Of a stretch of 64,000 bases of DNA, positions 16,850-26,452 are shown in pieces. Under the pieces are notes generated by a model, which was not told the DNA's origin, ran no database searches, and saw nothing but the letters and a program-made list of their open reading frames with translations. The stretch spans positions 1 to 64,000 of IMG/VR virus record IMGVR_UViG_3300033153_006701; one strand, written 5' to 3'. A program made the translations under genes and the position numbers. Numbering within the stretch: the stretch's first letter is position 1; each line of letters begins with the position of its first letter. Source of the stretch: a virus.

Positions 16850-17173
16850 TTATGGGACAGTAAAGCTCATACCAAGAGCATCGGTAGTAGCTATTTCTAC
16901 ATACTTTACAATTACTTGATAACTCTTAGCTCTGGCCACTCCCATTCCCCAGGATGAAATTTCTTGTGGTCCAATTGGCTGAGGGACTAGAGCCTTGAAG
17001 TCACCGTTAACTAGTATACCCCCAACAACACTAATGTAATAGAGGGCACCATTGATCAGTCCAGTGATAACAAACTCGTTCCCAGCATCCAGATGATCAA
17101 GTGGAGACCCATTCGCTAGCGTCCATGGACCCTTGGGCGAAGTAGAGTAATAGATGTTGTACTTAAAATCCAT
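16850..17173 (-). CDS. Small fibronectin type III-like virion protein, 107 residues
   Basis: The 107 residues look like a single fibronectin type III-like sandwich: YNIYYSTSPKGPWTLANG, then DAGNEFVITGLINGALYYIS, where 'xxLxxGxxYYfxV' is the classic FN3 hallmark, then a short tail ending ALGMSFTVP. Such domains often decorate virions or act as spacers in fibre proteins. The ATG at 17173 lies within the end of the 653-residue gene (11-base overlap), so it is probably translated by coupling. It is very short and may associate with that protein. No catalytic feature was seen. Confidence 0.55.
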   Translation of the reverse strand: MDFKYNIYYSTSPKGPWTLANGSPLDHLDAGNEFVITGLINGALYYISVVGGILVNGDFKALVPQPIGPQEISSWGMGVARAKSYQVIVKYVEIATTDALGMSFTVP

Positions 17174-19124
17174 AACCTGTCCAAGAGATGTGAAGTCCAG
17201 AGCTTACCATATCCATCCCGCTTACTTCGATGTCGATACCATAGGCTTTTGCTACAGGGTAGGTCCCAAAGGCTACGTGCCTTTCGATTACGTCCCTAAC
17301 CTGATCTACCTGAAAACGACCACCAGCATCCTCGAGAACGCTTGCAGGCACTTCTACCATGAAGTTAGCATTGTGAGGATAAGGGATCCCATCCCAACGG
17401 CCAATATCCCAGTACCAGCTAACCTCTGGCTGTCTGAGCTTGGCGTCATCTATCAGGTCCTGCCTAATCCCTCCGCCACGGCGGCGAACATCTAGCCAGG
17501 TAATATCCTCAATGTCTTGGGCCTCTCCAATCGTCATGTCCCCGAGAACAAGATAAAGACCAGAGCCAACCACGCTAAGAGATTCTGTGAAAGTGAGCCA
17601 GGCCCCTGATGGCGTGACCTCCTCAGCCTTCCCGTCATAGTACATGTCGTTCCAGACACTTCCTACAAGCCAACCGCTCACAGTAACAAAGTCAGGGTGA
17701 TCAGAGTCCGTAATCAGTCCAGTCTCATTTACACTTAGGTAATACAAAGTTTGGGTTGAGGGAGAGGCTAGGACATCTGGTTCTACAAACAGAACAGTCT
17801 TCAGAGGAATGATATTCCTGTTTAGTAGTGGGTTGAGATTGATGAGAGTAAACTCGTAGCTCTTTTCCTCATAGTAGTAGGTAGACTCGAGTACGTATGT
17901 GCTAAGGAGGGTGACTCCCTCAATATCTACAAAGCCTGTAGCTTTGTCAAAGCTCTTAATTCCTATACGACTAGATGTGTCCCAGTGTTTATAAAGCTGG
18001 AGGTTGCTAGCTACTGTGCCCGCTAGAGAACTGTCTGTAGTAAACGCGGCTATACCTGCGCCAGTACTGTCATTCACAAGAATAGAGAGATGGAGTTCAT
18101 CGTCCACTACCACATCCCTATGGGCTAGTTTGATTAGCCGAGATGTCAGTATAGATGACATCTCCCCATCAATAAATTTGTATGGGACTTCAGGAAAGAA
18201 ACTCTGGTCCAAAAATTGTGCTAGATGGTACCTATACTTGATCCCATCGATAGCCCAAAAGAATTTTCCGTTAGGGATACGGACATACCACTGGTCAGTA
18301 GCAGTCGTCAGCGCTGGGGGTTGAACAGAAATCTTTGAATCTGAGATATGCTCGAAGGCATACTTTTTCACAGCCGGGAGACTAACCTCATAACCATTCG
18401 GATCCTCATTAATAAAATAGACTTTACGTCCACTCTTGACCTGAAGAAACTCATCCAAATCCTCGAACGTTACTTCCTTATATACTAGCTCATTGCTCAG
18501 AAGGTCAGTATACGTATAGATGTTGTCTCCGTTTCGTACACTGTACTTCACATAGTAGTATGTGAACCTGGAGGCTGACTCAAAGTCTGGAACAAGATTG
18601 TTGTAAACAATACCTTGGTCTAGATCGATAGAGAGCTCAGAAAGAATAAGCACAGTAAAGTTGGAGTCGAGCACTTCAACACCAAGCAAACTTACATCAG
18701 TAGCAAGGTCCCAGTCCTTATCAGAAGCATCCTCTCTGGGTAGTTTTTCGGTATCTATGACATGCCTATAGTAGAGAGGAGTATCCAGCACTGTGCTTTC
18801 CGAGGCCACAAAGGTGTCTGTCAGCATAAAGTCCTGTGTCTGAACAAAGAAGGCTGAGGCGCTCTCCTTAACAACAGTCTGAGGATTTGGGACTCTGTTA
18901 ATCCCTATGGTCGTCGACTTGTCTATGATAGAAAGATTCCGAGTAGCAGAAACTTCATCTTCACAAGTAGCAAAAGAGATTGCTGCTGCGGCTGCTGATA
19001 AGGCAGGACGATAGACAATACTCTCTCTTCTCTTGGTGATGTTCAAAAATGAGTCTACAGACACAGAGCCAGAGACCTCGTTGACTGTAAACTGTAGACC
19101 AAGAGAAGAATTACTATCTGACAT
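17163..19124 (-). CDS. Putative baseplate or tail fibre protein, 653 residues
   Basis: No family was recognised in this 653-residue protein. It is beta-rich and Ser/Thr/Asp-rich, with an Ala-rich segment (SAAAAAISFATCEDE) near residue 45 and recurring YYxxK-type strands (ASRFTYYYVKYSVRNGD, ESTYYYEEKSYEFTLINL). The C-terminal part holds WLDVRRRGGGIRQDL and DIGRWDGIPYPHNANF. The last section, FMVEVPASVLEDAGG to the end, resembles the closing domain of baseplate-linked proteins that carry an 'RDVIERHVAFGTYPV' type helix. ATG 19124 has AAGAGG upstream. It sits in the series of large proteins between the baseplate core and the discoidin-like trio. A structural role is inferred. Confidence 0.45.
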   Translation of the reverse strand: MSDSNSSLGLQFTVNEVSGSVSVDSFLNITKRRESIVYRPALSAAAAAISFATCEDEVSATRNLSIIDKSTTIGINRVPNPQTVVKESASAFFVQTQDFMLTDTFVASESTVLDTPLYYRHVIDTEKLPREDASDKDWDLATDVSLLGVEVLDSNFTVLILSELSIDLDQGIVYNNLVPDFESASRFTYYYVKYSVRNGDNIYTYTDLLSNELVYKEVTFEDLDEFLQVKSGRKVYFINEDPNGYEVSLPAVKKYAFEHISDSKISVQPPALTTATDQWYVRIPNGKFFWAIDGIKYRYHLAQFLDQSFFPEVPYKFIDGEMSSILTSRLIKLAHRDVVVDDELHLSILVNDSTGAGIAAFTTDSSLAGTVASNLQLYKHWDTSSRIGIKSFDKATGFVDIEGVTLLSTYVLESTYYYEEKSYEFTLINLNPLLNRNIIPLKTVLFVEPDVLASPSTQTLYYLSVNETGLITDSDHPDFVTVSGWLVGSVWNDMYYDGKAEEVTPSGAWLTFTESLSVVGSGLYLVLGDMTIGEAQDIEDITWLDVRRRGGGIRQDLIDDAKLRQPEVSWYWDIGRWDGIPYPHNANFMVEVPASVLEDAGGRFQVDQVRDVIERHVAFGTYPVAKAYGIDIEVSGMDMVSSGLHISWTGYGF

Positions 19125-19135
19125 TTAAACCTCTT

Positions 19136-20929
19136 TTACGATTCCATGTTGGCTCCAGAAAGAATTCGCCAACGGCCATAAGTTCCACCAAAGTTTTCGG
19201 CGTCATATACGAACATACATATATGACCAGGCTGGAGGGTCCAGTCACTATCAACGAGGTCAAGCCGGTTTCCGTCAGCCGAGTCAACACTATCATCTTT
19301 AAACGTTAATACATAAGCAGACTGGTTTAAAACTATAAGAATAGTGCCGGTTCTATTAGTCCCGACAAACCCAGTAATAGCAAAGGCCCCACCAGCACCA
19401 TTCGTAACCTGTAGATTCGAGGTGGTCACTGGAACATCATCGTTATCTCCAGCAGAAGGGACAAAGGTACAATGATCTATACCAAAAAGACTATTGACCT
19501 GGACCGTCTTTGCATAACCCTGAATACTAGGCCCAGTAATGTCTCCAAAACAAACCTTAAAACTATCATTTGCTAGATCTTCATCAAGAGCTCGGCTTCG
19601 GTCAGCTAGAATAAGGTCACCAATCATGGCGTTATCTAGATTGTCTCGATGATAAGCACCAGAAGTTCCGTAGCTTCCTGCTCTACTAAGGAGAGAGGTA
19701 TGGTCATCTCCGGCCCACCTTGAGCTTGGCCATTCGATACCAGACACAGGATAGGTCCCTGGATGCCCTGTATAGCTCTCACCTGGTGGGTTCAAGAACT
19801 TGAGCATCGAGTGCTCCATGGTTGCAGCAAAGTCACCCTTGTTCCCATGGTCATGGCTATAGACTGAGTTTGCTAATGTCCAGAAAGATCTAGACAGAGG
19901 AGCTCCAGCAGCAATCACAGATAGCTGTGTGGAATTGTAACTACTCTCTTGCTCATTAGTAGAGACATAAGCTTCCAGATCAGTACTGGCCGACTCAATA
20001 ACAAAGACCCAACTATCTGAAGTCTTCTTAAAAATAGCATCAGCAATAACCTGGTCCGCTGCACGGTCCCAGAGATAGATAAATCCAGTTGGGAGAACGT
20101 CACCAACAGCAATCGCTCCCCACTGATCCTGTAGATCTTTAGGAAGGGCGTAACGATAGTGTTCATGATTTAGTGCATTAACGTCCGGGTCCTGCCAAAG
20201 TCTCTTATTCGCTTGAACAGTAGTATCGAAGTTGTCATCAACTCCACCACCATAATCTAAGGCATCTGGATATCGTTCAGGTCTCTCCCACGAGCTAGAG
20301 AATGTGAGGGGTTGCCGTGGAGGAAAGTGTAGATAATAGATAGATCCAGACTTAGAGATACGACATCCCGTGTAGTCAGTTTGGCGGGAGTCTGGGACAA
20401 CACCCGGTAAAGTCTCTGTTCCGACATTCCAGTCAGATGGGTCTACCGTATAGGTAACTGCTGTAGTCCCCGTGAGAGCAGAACCAAGACGCATTCGACC
20501 TGTCGAGTCGTCTACGAAATAATCGACAGCAGCATCAACTTCCCATGCGAGAGTCTTCTCTGTTGTGTACTGCTGATTCCAGGAGAACGCGCTTCCCGAC
20601 TTTGGTTTGAATTGAAGATATACATCAGTCTCACCAGTAAACTTGTTGCCTACATTGTCTTCATAGAGGAACTCGCTAACAGAGGGAAACAGAGCTGGGT
20701 TAAGATAGCGCATCTCCCCCATGACCCTTGCGAGGCTAGTGATCTGCAAAGGAAAGTTGCTCATGACCGGGTCACCAGACTGGTTCCACAGATCACCAAC
20801 AGCCTTCTCGAGAACGTTAATACCCGTACGCCCTTGGCGAGCGACCGCAGTCAGCTTCGAGGGCGAAGGTTGTTCTCCTGCAGTAAAGGTAATATCTAGC
20901 GGGGCTGTTGCCCTTAGTTTGTCAGCCAT
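19136..20929 (-). CDS. Putative tail appendage protein, 597 residues
   Basis: This 597-residue protein starts with a conserved-looking N terminus: LDITFTAGEQPSPSKLTAVA, then GINVLEKAVGDLWNQSGDPV. This is a pattern used by phage appendage proteins to attach to a baseplate. The middle is aromatic and Gly-rich, with YYLHFPPRQPLTFSSSW and VLPTGFIYLWDRAADQV. The region HDHGNKGDFAATMEHSML carries several histidines that might bind metal. The C terminus is a compact beta domain (TILIVLNQSAYVLTFKDD, GHICMFVYDAENFGGTYGRW). No enzyme motif is clear. ATG 20929 follows the 1016-residue gene by twelve bases. Fibre or spike is the best inference. Confidence 0.45.
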   Translation of the reverse strand: MADKLRATAPLDITFTAGEQPSPSKLTAVARQGRTGINVLEKAVGDLWNQSGDPVMSNFPLQITSLARVMGEMRYLNPALFPSVSEFLYEDNVGNKFTGETDVYLQFKPKSGSAFSWNQQYTTEKTLAWEVDAAVDYFVDDSTGRMRLGSALTGTTAVTYTVDPSDWNVGTETLPGVVPDSRQTDYTGCRISKSGSIYYLHFPPRQPLTFSSSWERPERYPDALDYGGGVDDNFDTTVQANKRLWQDPDVNALNHEHYRYALPKDLQDQWGAIAVGDVLPTGFIYLWDRAADQVIADAIFKKTSDSWVFVIESASTDLEAYVSTNEQESSYNSTQLSVIAAGAPLSRSFWTLANSVYSHDHGNKGDFAATMEHSMLKFLNPPGESYTGHPGTYPVSGIEWPSSRWAGDDHTSLLSRAGSYGTSGAYHRDNLDNAMIGDLILADRSRALDEDLANDSFKVCFGDITGPSIQGYAKTVQVNSLFGIDHCTFVPSAGDNDDVPVTTSNLQVTNGAGGAFAITGFVGTNRTGTILIVLNQSAYVLTFKDDSVDSADGNRLDLVDSDWTLQPGHICMFVYDAENFGGTYGRWRILSGANMES

Positions 20930-20941
20930 TACACACCTCTG

Positions 20942-23900
20942 TTATTCGTAGTATCCACTGATGAGATACTCGTTTGGATTGATATATGTTACCTGGTCTA
21001 TTTCTGATGCTACAGTGATCCCTGCTGATTTCAAGCGGAAGCCAAGTGGAATGTCACCAGGAGCCGCAGTTAACTCAATATGATCTAACCCAAGTGTTAC
21101 TGAGTCTGCCTTATGGGTACGCCTAAACCAATTGATATAAGACTCTCCCACAAAATCATAGCCTGATACTGTCAAGGTTGTATTAGTAAGACGAGCTCCA
21201 TTTGAGAAACGGACTTCGTCATAAAGACCCAAGGGGGTTCCAATCGAATCAGTAGGATAACCAGCAAATATCCCTGAATCGGCACCATCGGCAATGGCGG
21301 CAGGACCACTAGTTAGCTCAACCCCTGAAGCTACCTCAATACCATCTATATGTATACCATATGAGAGGATTCCGCTAACAGAGGCACCATAATAAGCAGG
21401 ATCTATCTCGTCGAAGAGCCAAACCAATTTGTAGTGATGCCAGTCAAGTAACTCATCTCTAGAAGAGAAGAGATCATCAAGCTTGACTCCAATCCAACCA
21501 ATGTCATCATCTGATAGCTGCAGAACACAGCGCAAATAAGAGTCTCCAGTAGATGTCCATTTCCAGAAACCAAACAAAATTGTGTTGGAATAACTCAGAT
21601 TTCCCCAAGTATAGAGCAGCAACATGTCTGTCTTATCAGTATCTCCAACATAGAGCACGTTAGACTTGTAATTGAATTCAAAAGTTCCTTCTGCTCCTTG
21701 GTTTTCTGCTGCTGTCATAAGCCCTGAGGCTTGGAAGCATTGACCACTTGCCTGAACGTCATATGCTCCCTGAGACAGACCACTCGAAGTGGGGACTGCA
21801 TCAATGTTTATCAGATTTAGTCCGTTACCAGACGAATCATTGGTATTCCCATCAAAGTGCCAGAGACCAATTGTTTCAATATCTTCTCCACTAGTAGAAG
21901 TATAGGGAAGATACGATGCAATCATGTCTCCTGATCTCTCTTCAAGATAAGAACTATACCAGTCAGACTGAGTTGCTAAGATCTCTGTATCTATTACGTC
22001 ATCAATGTCTCTGATCCTAGCTAAGACTCCACTAACAACATCGTCAATAGCAGAAACGTATTTGGTGCCGTTAGCTTCCTCGGTAATCAAGATGTTCAGG
22101 TCAATAGTATTAGAGTAAATGCGTCGACCCGAGCGCTGGTTAACGACATATGCTCGAGCAGATGTACTTCCCTCAACAGCGACAAAGTATGACTTGGTCA
22201 AGTTGATGCCAGGCTCTTCAAGAGCAGTGTCTGGAGTAAAAACTAAACTATAGACAGGGTCTTCATCTGAGCCTGTGTTGCTGATACTGTCTGAATATCT
22301 AGGACCAAGAGCAACACCAGTAAATGTTCCAGTACGAGGATCTATGATATCTTCTCCACTTACCGTAACCAGGGTTTTCTTACCTGTAGATATATCACCG
22401 ACAGAGTAGGTCTCTGGTGTACCAAGCCCATGCATCTCTCGAAAGAGAATTTCATAGTCGATATCAGCCTGGCCGCTTACTGGCAAGTCGTTATCGTTCA
22501 AGTAGTCTGTGTAGTATGTCTCCAATCTGGCTTCTGGGATACCAAGGATCTTATCATCCTGCCATACCTTATAGACCCATACTCCACTAACACTAGTGGG
22601 CTCAGAAATACCACTCACTGAAACAGTTGCAGAAACGCCAGGATCAATGACAACATCTGTTGTGAACGTACCAATATCTTCAACAGTTGATGGGGGACTA
22701 TAGAGAGCAAAAGCTTTACCGCTTGCCCCCGTTGCTGAGCTGATTGAAGTCTCTGTCCCAAAGGTTCCAAGGATAGGAGCTTGTAGATCAAAGGTAACAG
22801 TCTGTCCCTCGAGTGCTTCGCCTGCTGAGTTCTTCACCGTAGCTACTAGACGACCGATATTGTTCCCAACATTGATCTGGTATGGACTTCCAGTCGGGAG
22901 CTCTGCGGTCAAAACGATAGAAGCTACTTCTGATTCAGCAGTCTGTACTTGAACGAACCCCTTGCTAAGAGCAGAAAGAGGATTCAGGTCTGCGTTAGAA
23001 TCATTGATCCACTCCCCGGCAAAATTAGGTTCATAGAACACAGACTGGCCTGCCCAGTAGTGGACGACAATACGGTCACCTGCAGGAGGGACGAGACTGA
23101 CGTCTCCGAAGGCCAGGACACCACGTTCATTATCTATCCATACTTCTTGGCCACTTGAGGTGAACTCATCTAGACCAGAGATACTAGTCCATTCAGTCAA
23201 CATATCCGCATCGGAGTAAGACCAAACAGTAACCGTAGTATCCTCTGGGACAGGAGAGTAGACCAAATGAAACTGTTGTTCTACATCCCCTGATGAGATA
23301 CCAACTAGCTCAAGACCAGAGACCTCGGTTACAGTAGGGGTTCCACCAGCTACACTACCAATCTCGTCGGTCCAGTCGTTGTTCAACCATACGCGTGGAG
23401 GAGAGAAGTTTGTGGCATCTACCTTGAACTCAGGAGAGTCAGAGGTTGTAAGCTCGAGTCTCTTGCGGAAGTCGAGATCTGCATAGTGCTTGTTCTCAAC
23501 CTTGTTGTATCTAAAGCGCCTAACCTGAATTGGGTATGTAGGCTTAGGGTCAAACTGCAGGTCAATGAACTGCAGACCACTTACCGTACTGTCCCTCAAG
23601 AAATCATGTGACTGATACTCATCACTGAAGAGGTACCACTCATCCTCATAGTTGTAGAAGTACCCGCTATGGACCCTGGGGACCCAAGCACGCCAGTCGG
23701 ATACGTACACAGGGAGTATTGTTGCTTGTGCTAAATCATCATTGTCTCCGTATCCCGACTGCCAAAGGTTGTCAGAGATACCTGAAGTAGTTGGATCCCA
23801 AAGGGTGGAAATTGTGGCAGAGGCCTGGAACTCCCTGTCGGTAGGCCAAGTACGCCTGTCCCACTGCCACCCTTGTATCTTCTTGTTCGACCCTGGGTGC

Positions 23901-23992
23901 TCTTCGCTGACATAGATAGAGTTCTGTCCTACGACCGTACTAAAGGACGACCGAAAGACTGTGATCATTACGTCAGTATCTACGAAAGCCAT
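20942..23992 (-). CDS. Large tail fibre-like protein with Ig-like and LamG-type lectin domains (1016 aa)
   Basis: This 1016-residue protein has recognisable modules. Residues 1-130 are Trp/Asp-rich (IQGWQWDRRTWP). At about 370-480 is a bacterial Ig-like (Big_1/invasin-type) domain: RLVATVKNSAGEALEGQTV, then FDLQAPILGTFG. At about 690-970 is a concanavalin A-like (LamG) domain: TIGLWHFDGNTNDSSGNG, later LLDWHHYKLVW, and closing LGLYDEVRFSNGARL. LamG domains often bind sugars, so this could contact a surface glycan. ATG 23992 overlaps the upstream stop as TAATG. It lies just after the baseplate proteins, where host-recognition proteins often sit. Receptor binding is inferred, not shown. Confidence 0.65.
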   Translation of the reverse strand: MAFVDTDVMITVFRSSFSTVVGQNSIYVSEEHPGSNKKIQGWQWDRRTWPTDREFQASATISTLWDPTTSGISDNLWQSGYGDNDDLAQATILPVYVSDWRAWVPRVHSGYFYNYEDEWYLFSDEYQSHDFLRDSTVSGLQFIDLQFDPKPTYPIQVRRFRYNKVENKHYADLDFRKRLELTTSDSPEFKVDATNFSPPRVWLNNDWTDEIGSVAGGTPTVTEVSGLELVGISSGDVEQQFHLVYSPVPEDTTVTVWSYSDADMLTEWTSISGLDEFTSSGQEVWIDNERGVLAFGDVSLVPPAGDRIVVHYWAGQSVFYEPNFAGEWINDSNADLNPLSALSKGFVQVQTAESEVASIVLTAELPTGSPYQINVGNNIGRLVATVKNSAGEALEGQTVTFDLQAPILGTFGTETSISSATGASGKAFALYSPPSTVEDIGTFTTDVVIDPGVSATVSVSGISEPTSVSGVWVYKVWQDDKILGIPEARLETYYTDYLNDNDLPVSGQADIDYEILFREMHGLGTPETYSVGDISTGKKTLVTVSGEDIIDPRTGTFTGVALGPRYSDSISNTGSDEDPVYSLVFTPDTALEEPGINLTKSYFVAVEGSTSARAYVVNQRSGRRIYSNTIDLNILITEEANGTKYVSAIDDVVSGVLARIRDIDDVIDTEILATQSDWYSSYLEERSGDMIASYLPYTSTSGEDIETIGLWHFDGNTNDSSGNGLNLINIDAVPTSSGLSQGAYDVQASGQCFQASGLMTAAENQGAEGTFEFNYKSNVLYVGDTDKTDMLLLYTWGNLSYSNTILFGFWKWTSTGDSYLRCVLQLSDDDIGWIGVKLDDLFSSRDELLDWHHYKLVWLFDEIDPAYYGASVSGILSYGIHIDGIEVASGVELTSGPAAIADGADSGIFAGYPTDSIGTPLGLYDEVRFSNGARLTNTTLTVSGYDFVGESYINWFRRTHKADSVTLGLDHIELTAAPGDIPLGFRLKSAGITVASEIDQVTYINPNEYLISGYYE

Positions 23993-24858
23993 TACTTACC
24001 CCAAGTCGAAGGGAATACAGAAAGAAGCTCGTTCACAATATCTGCTCCGAGTTCATTCGGTAAACCGTCATATCCTGTTGGACTCTGTTCGAACATCTTA
24101 GTTTTGAAGTCATCAGACTGCAAGTTGTGTAAGATCACAGGACTTGCCTCGACAACAAGATCATCATTACGGTATTTGTATCGCACGGTGGAACCTGGCG
24201 CTGGAACCACTGTTGAAAAAATGGTACCAGAGCTGAGGTCGATGTAATACTGCCCAGCTCGAGTCATCAAGCTCTCAACTGCAACGCGCTGAGTCATGTT
24301 GGTAGACTCCACCGATACTGTGTCTGGGATCAGATTCACATTTGCCAGCTGAATCCGCACACCCTTGTCTGAAATATCCTCTATCTCTACCTGGACTATC
24401 GAGCTCTGGTCAAAAATAGTCATAGAACGATCAGTGGCTACAGCATCAGGAAGAAGGGTAACAGTAAACAAGCCAGTAGCATTAATTCGATCTGCCAGCT
24501 CCTGAACAGTGCGTGCCCCTCCAGCCCTTTCGTACCTATCTAGCGTGACTAGGACTGTATCAGGATAGTCAGAATAGAGAGTACACTTGGTCTCTTCAAA
24601 GACTATGGCTGGCATAGTTAGCCCTGAGTTGGGGACTATTTGCATGACCTCAGTGACAGAGAGCCCTAGTTCTCGAGTGATACCATTGATGAGTCCACGA
24701 TAGGAAGCATTGGCGCGATGCACAAAGACATCCATCAGCCGGAGACGATACTCGGCATTGGTCTCTTCCTCGAGACGTGCCAAGCTCATGGTCAGACCGT
24801 GCTGGTCAAACTCATTGAAGACATGATATGGAGCGGGTGTTGCAGTGATCTTAGCCAT
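23992..24858 (-). CDS. Putative baseplate wedge component, 288 residues
   Basis: This 288-residue protein starts MAKITATPAPYHVFNEFDQ and has a helical N-terminal unit, LARLEEETNAEYRLRLMDVF and GLINGITRELGL, that resembles wedge proteins of large myoviruses (an 'xxYrxRiidvfxhrxNasYxGLinGIxRELgL' pattern, from memory). A beta-rich middle follows (YSDYPDTVLVTLDRYE) with a C-terminal stretch VVEASPVILHNLQSDDF. The order of genes (gp25-like, J-like, 533-residue protein, this one) fits a baseplate wedge assembly. ATG 24858 sits within the end of the 533-residue gene (8-base overlap). There are no catalytic residues. It could equally be a tail-protein-I-type adaptor. Confidence 0.5.
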   Translation of the reverse strand: MAKITATPAPYHVFNEFDQHGLTMSLARLEEETNAEYRLRLMDVFVHRANASYRGLINGITRELGLSVTEVMQIVPNSGLTMPAIVFEETKCTLYSDYPDTVLVTLDRYERAGGARTVQELADRINATGLFTVTLLPDAVATDRSMTIFDQSSIVQVEIEDISDKGVRIQLANVNLIPDTVSVESTNMTQRVAVESLMTRAGQYYIDLSSGTIFSTVVPAPGSTVRYKYRNDDLVVEASPVILHNLQSDDFKTKMFEQSPTGYDGLPNELGADIVNELLSVFPSTWGK

Positions 24859-26452
24859 CAGTCTCTACTGTTACCTCGCTGTAATCTTCTTTGAAATAGA
24901 GCAGTTTCTGTTGGTAATCTATCAGCATTATATCTGTGTGCAGACCAATTTGATAGTAACTAGAGGCAGTTCGAACCCACATCTTCTGATCAGCGTCAAA
25001 GTCAATACCAAGAATTGGGCTCAACACAAGGGAGCTTAGGTCGATAGTAGCCAGAGGAAGCCTGTGGTTGACAGAGACAAGTACTCGGTCTGAGTGCTCA
25101 GTCTCGTCTACATAGACGGCGTCGAGTCCTAATAGGTACTCTCCGTAGTTAGAAGCTGTGACGCTCAGGACATTAGTCAGTGTACGGACCAGTCCACGGT
25201 CTACGATATAGGAGTCGGCAATCCATGTCTGCCAGGCGCTCCCATCCCAGTAGTATTTGTCTCCATCAGGTTGCTGGTACCAGACACGATATTTGAGCAG
25301 CTCTTGGATAGGACGGCGATACCAAGGGATGAAGTCTATACTCTCACCCTGGAGCACCCACCGCTCTTCTATGTCAATCTGAACATGGGTCCCATCGGTT
25401 CTGTCTCTGAGGAGGTTTACTCCACTGACCATTTCTGAGATAGCATCATAGCAGTAGAGAATATTGGCATCGTCTACGATCCAGGCTCTCTCTGTGAACG
25501 GCTGTAGTGCCATATCGACAGCAGTAACCGTAGCCCAGCTACTGTCCAAGAGTTCCCAGCTTTCGCTTGCCTCTTTTTCAACAACACCTAGGATCAGCTG
25601 CTCCCACTCGTCTGAGGTATAGCGGACCTTCTCGAGGTAGGATTTCCCTCCTGAGCTATCCAGTCCCCAGAAGGTATCGATCTTCTTGCGCTGCGCAGAC
25701 CACTCGAGGTTCCACTTGTCAAGATAGTCCTCTTCTTCAAACTCAGCAGAGGCAATCGTGAAGACTACATCAGGCTCAACATCTCTGGCCTCAATCTTTG
25801 TCAGGGTCTTCCATTGTCTGAGGGACTTCTGTCTCTGGTCCCATGGGAAGATGATTGTCTCTTGGTCAGTAAGACCAAATCGAGTAGTTCCATGAAGGAT
25901 AAGCTTGGCACGTCGGAGCTCATCAGCCGAGACCTGAAGGTATTGTGTTCCTCCGTCTGCCTCGACAAAGATGTCACCTCCGCCCAGGTGATGAGACCAC
26001 TCACCAGATACACAGTAGTCAGAGGCCGTGAGCTCTACTAGGTTGTGGTCTCCGGTGACCGTGTCATCCAGGGTAGCCCTACTAGGGATAGAGTCATACC
26101 AAAAGCTCTCGATGTCATTACCCGCAGCCACAGGGACCTCATAGTATGTACTATCAACTAGGCCACTAACAGTAGGAGCAGTAGGGACTGGGCCAGCTGG
26201 GTCAGATACATCCTCATCAAAAGTGAAGGTGGTAGGAAGTGCAACACGATGGATCTGACCAATCTCGTTCATGTTGGCCGTAAGAAGAAACTGATTAGCT
26301 CGCATCTTTGCAAGCGCACGGTCTACTGAGTCAAGAGGACCAGCCATACTATTGAGTAAACGATATCCGATGGACTGAGAATCCTCTCTAGTCCTTGACC
26401 AAGGAGGATAGATATTCGTGAGCTCTTGTGTTACTGGTCGTCTCTTCGCCAT
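24851..26452 (-). CDS. Putative baseplate protein, 533 residues
   Basis: This 533-residue protein starts MAKRRPVTQELTNIYPPW and continues with IGYRLLNSMAGPLDSVDRAL and MRANQFLLTANMNEIGQ, an all-helical N terminus typical of baseplate proteins that dock on the J-like wedge. The rest is beta-rich and Trp-rich (RDVEPDVVFTIASAEFE, WYRRPIQELLKYRVWYQQ). It is flanked by the J-like protein (one base apart) and the 288-residue wedge candidate. The start is ATG 26452, with the downstream gene overlapping by eight bases. No known family could be named with confidence. Its baseplate role is inferred from position and the helical docking segment. Confidence 0.5.
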   Translation of the reverse strand: MAKRRPVTQELTNIYPPWSRTREDSQSIGYRLLNSMAGPLDSVDRALAKMRANQFLLTANMNEIGQIHRVALPTTFTFDEDVSDPAGPVPTAPTVSGLVDSTYYEVPVAAGNDIESFWYDSIPSRATLDDTVTGDHNLVELTASDYCVSGEWSHHLGGGDIFVEADGGTQYLQVSADELRRAKLILHGTTRFGLTDQETIIFPWDQRQKSLRQWKTLTKIEARDVEPDVVFTIASAEFEEEDYLDKWNLEWSAQRKKIDTFWGLDSSGGKSYLEKVRYTSDEWEQLILGVVEKEASESWELLDSSWATVTAVDMALQPFTERAWIVDDANILYCYDAISEMVSGVNLLRDRTDGTHVQIDIEERWVLQGESIDFIPWYRRPIQELLKYRVWYQQPDGDKYYWDGSAWQTWIADSYIVDRGLVRTLTNVLSVTASNYGEYLLGLDAVYVDETEHSDRVLVSVNHRLPLATIDLSSLVLSPILGIDFDADQKMWVRTASSYYQIGLHTDIMLIDYQQKLLYFKEDYSEVTVETDG

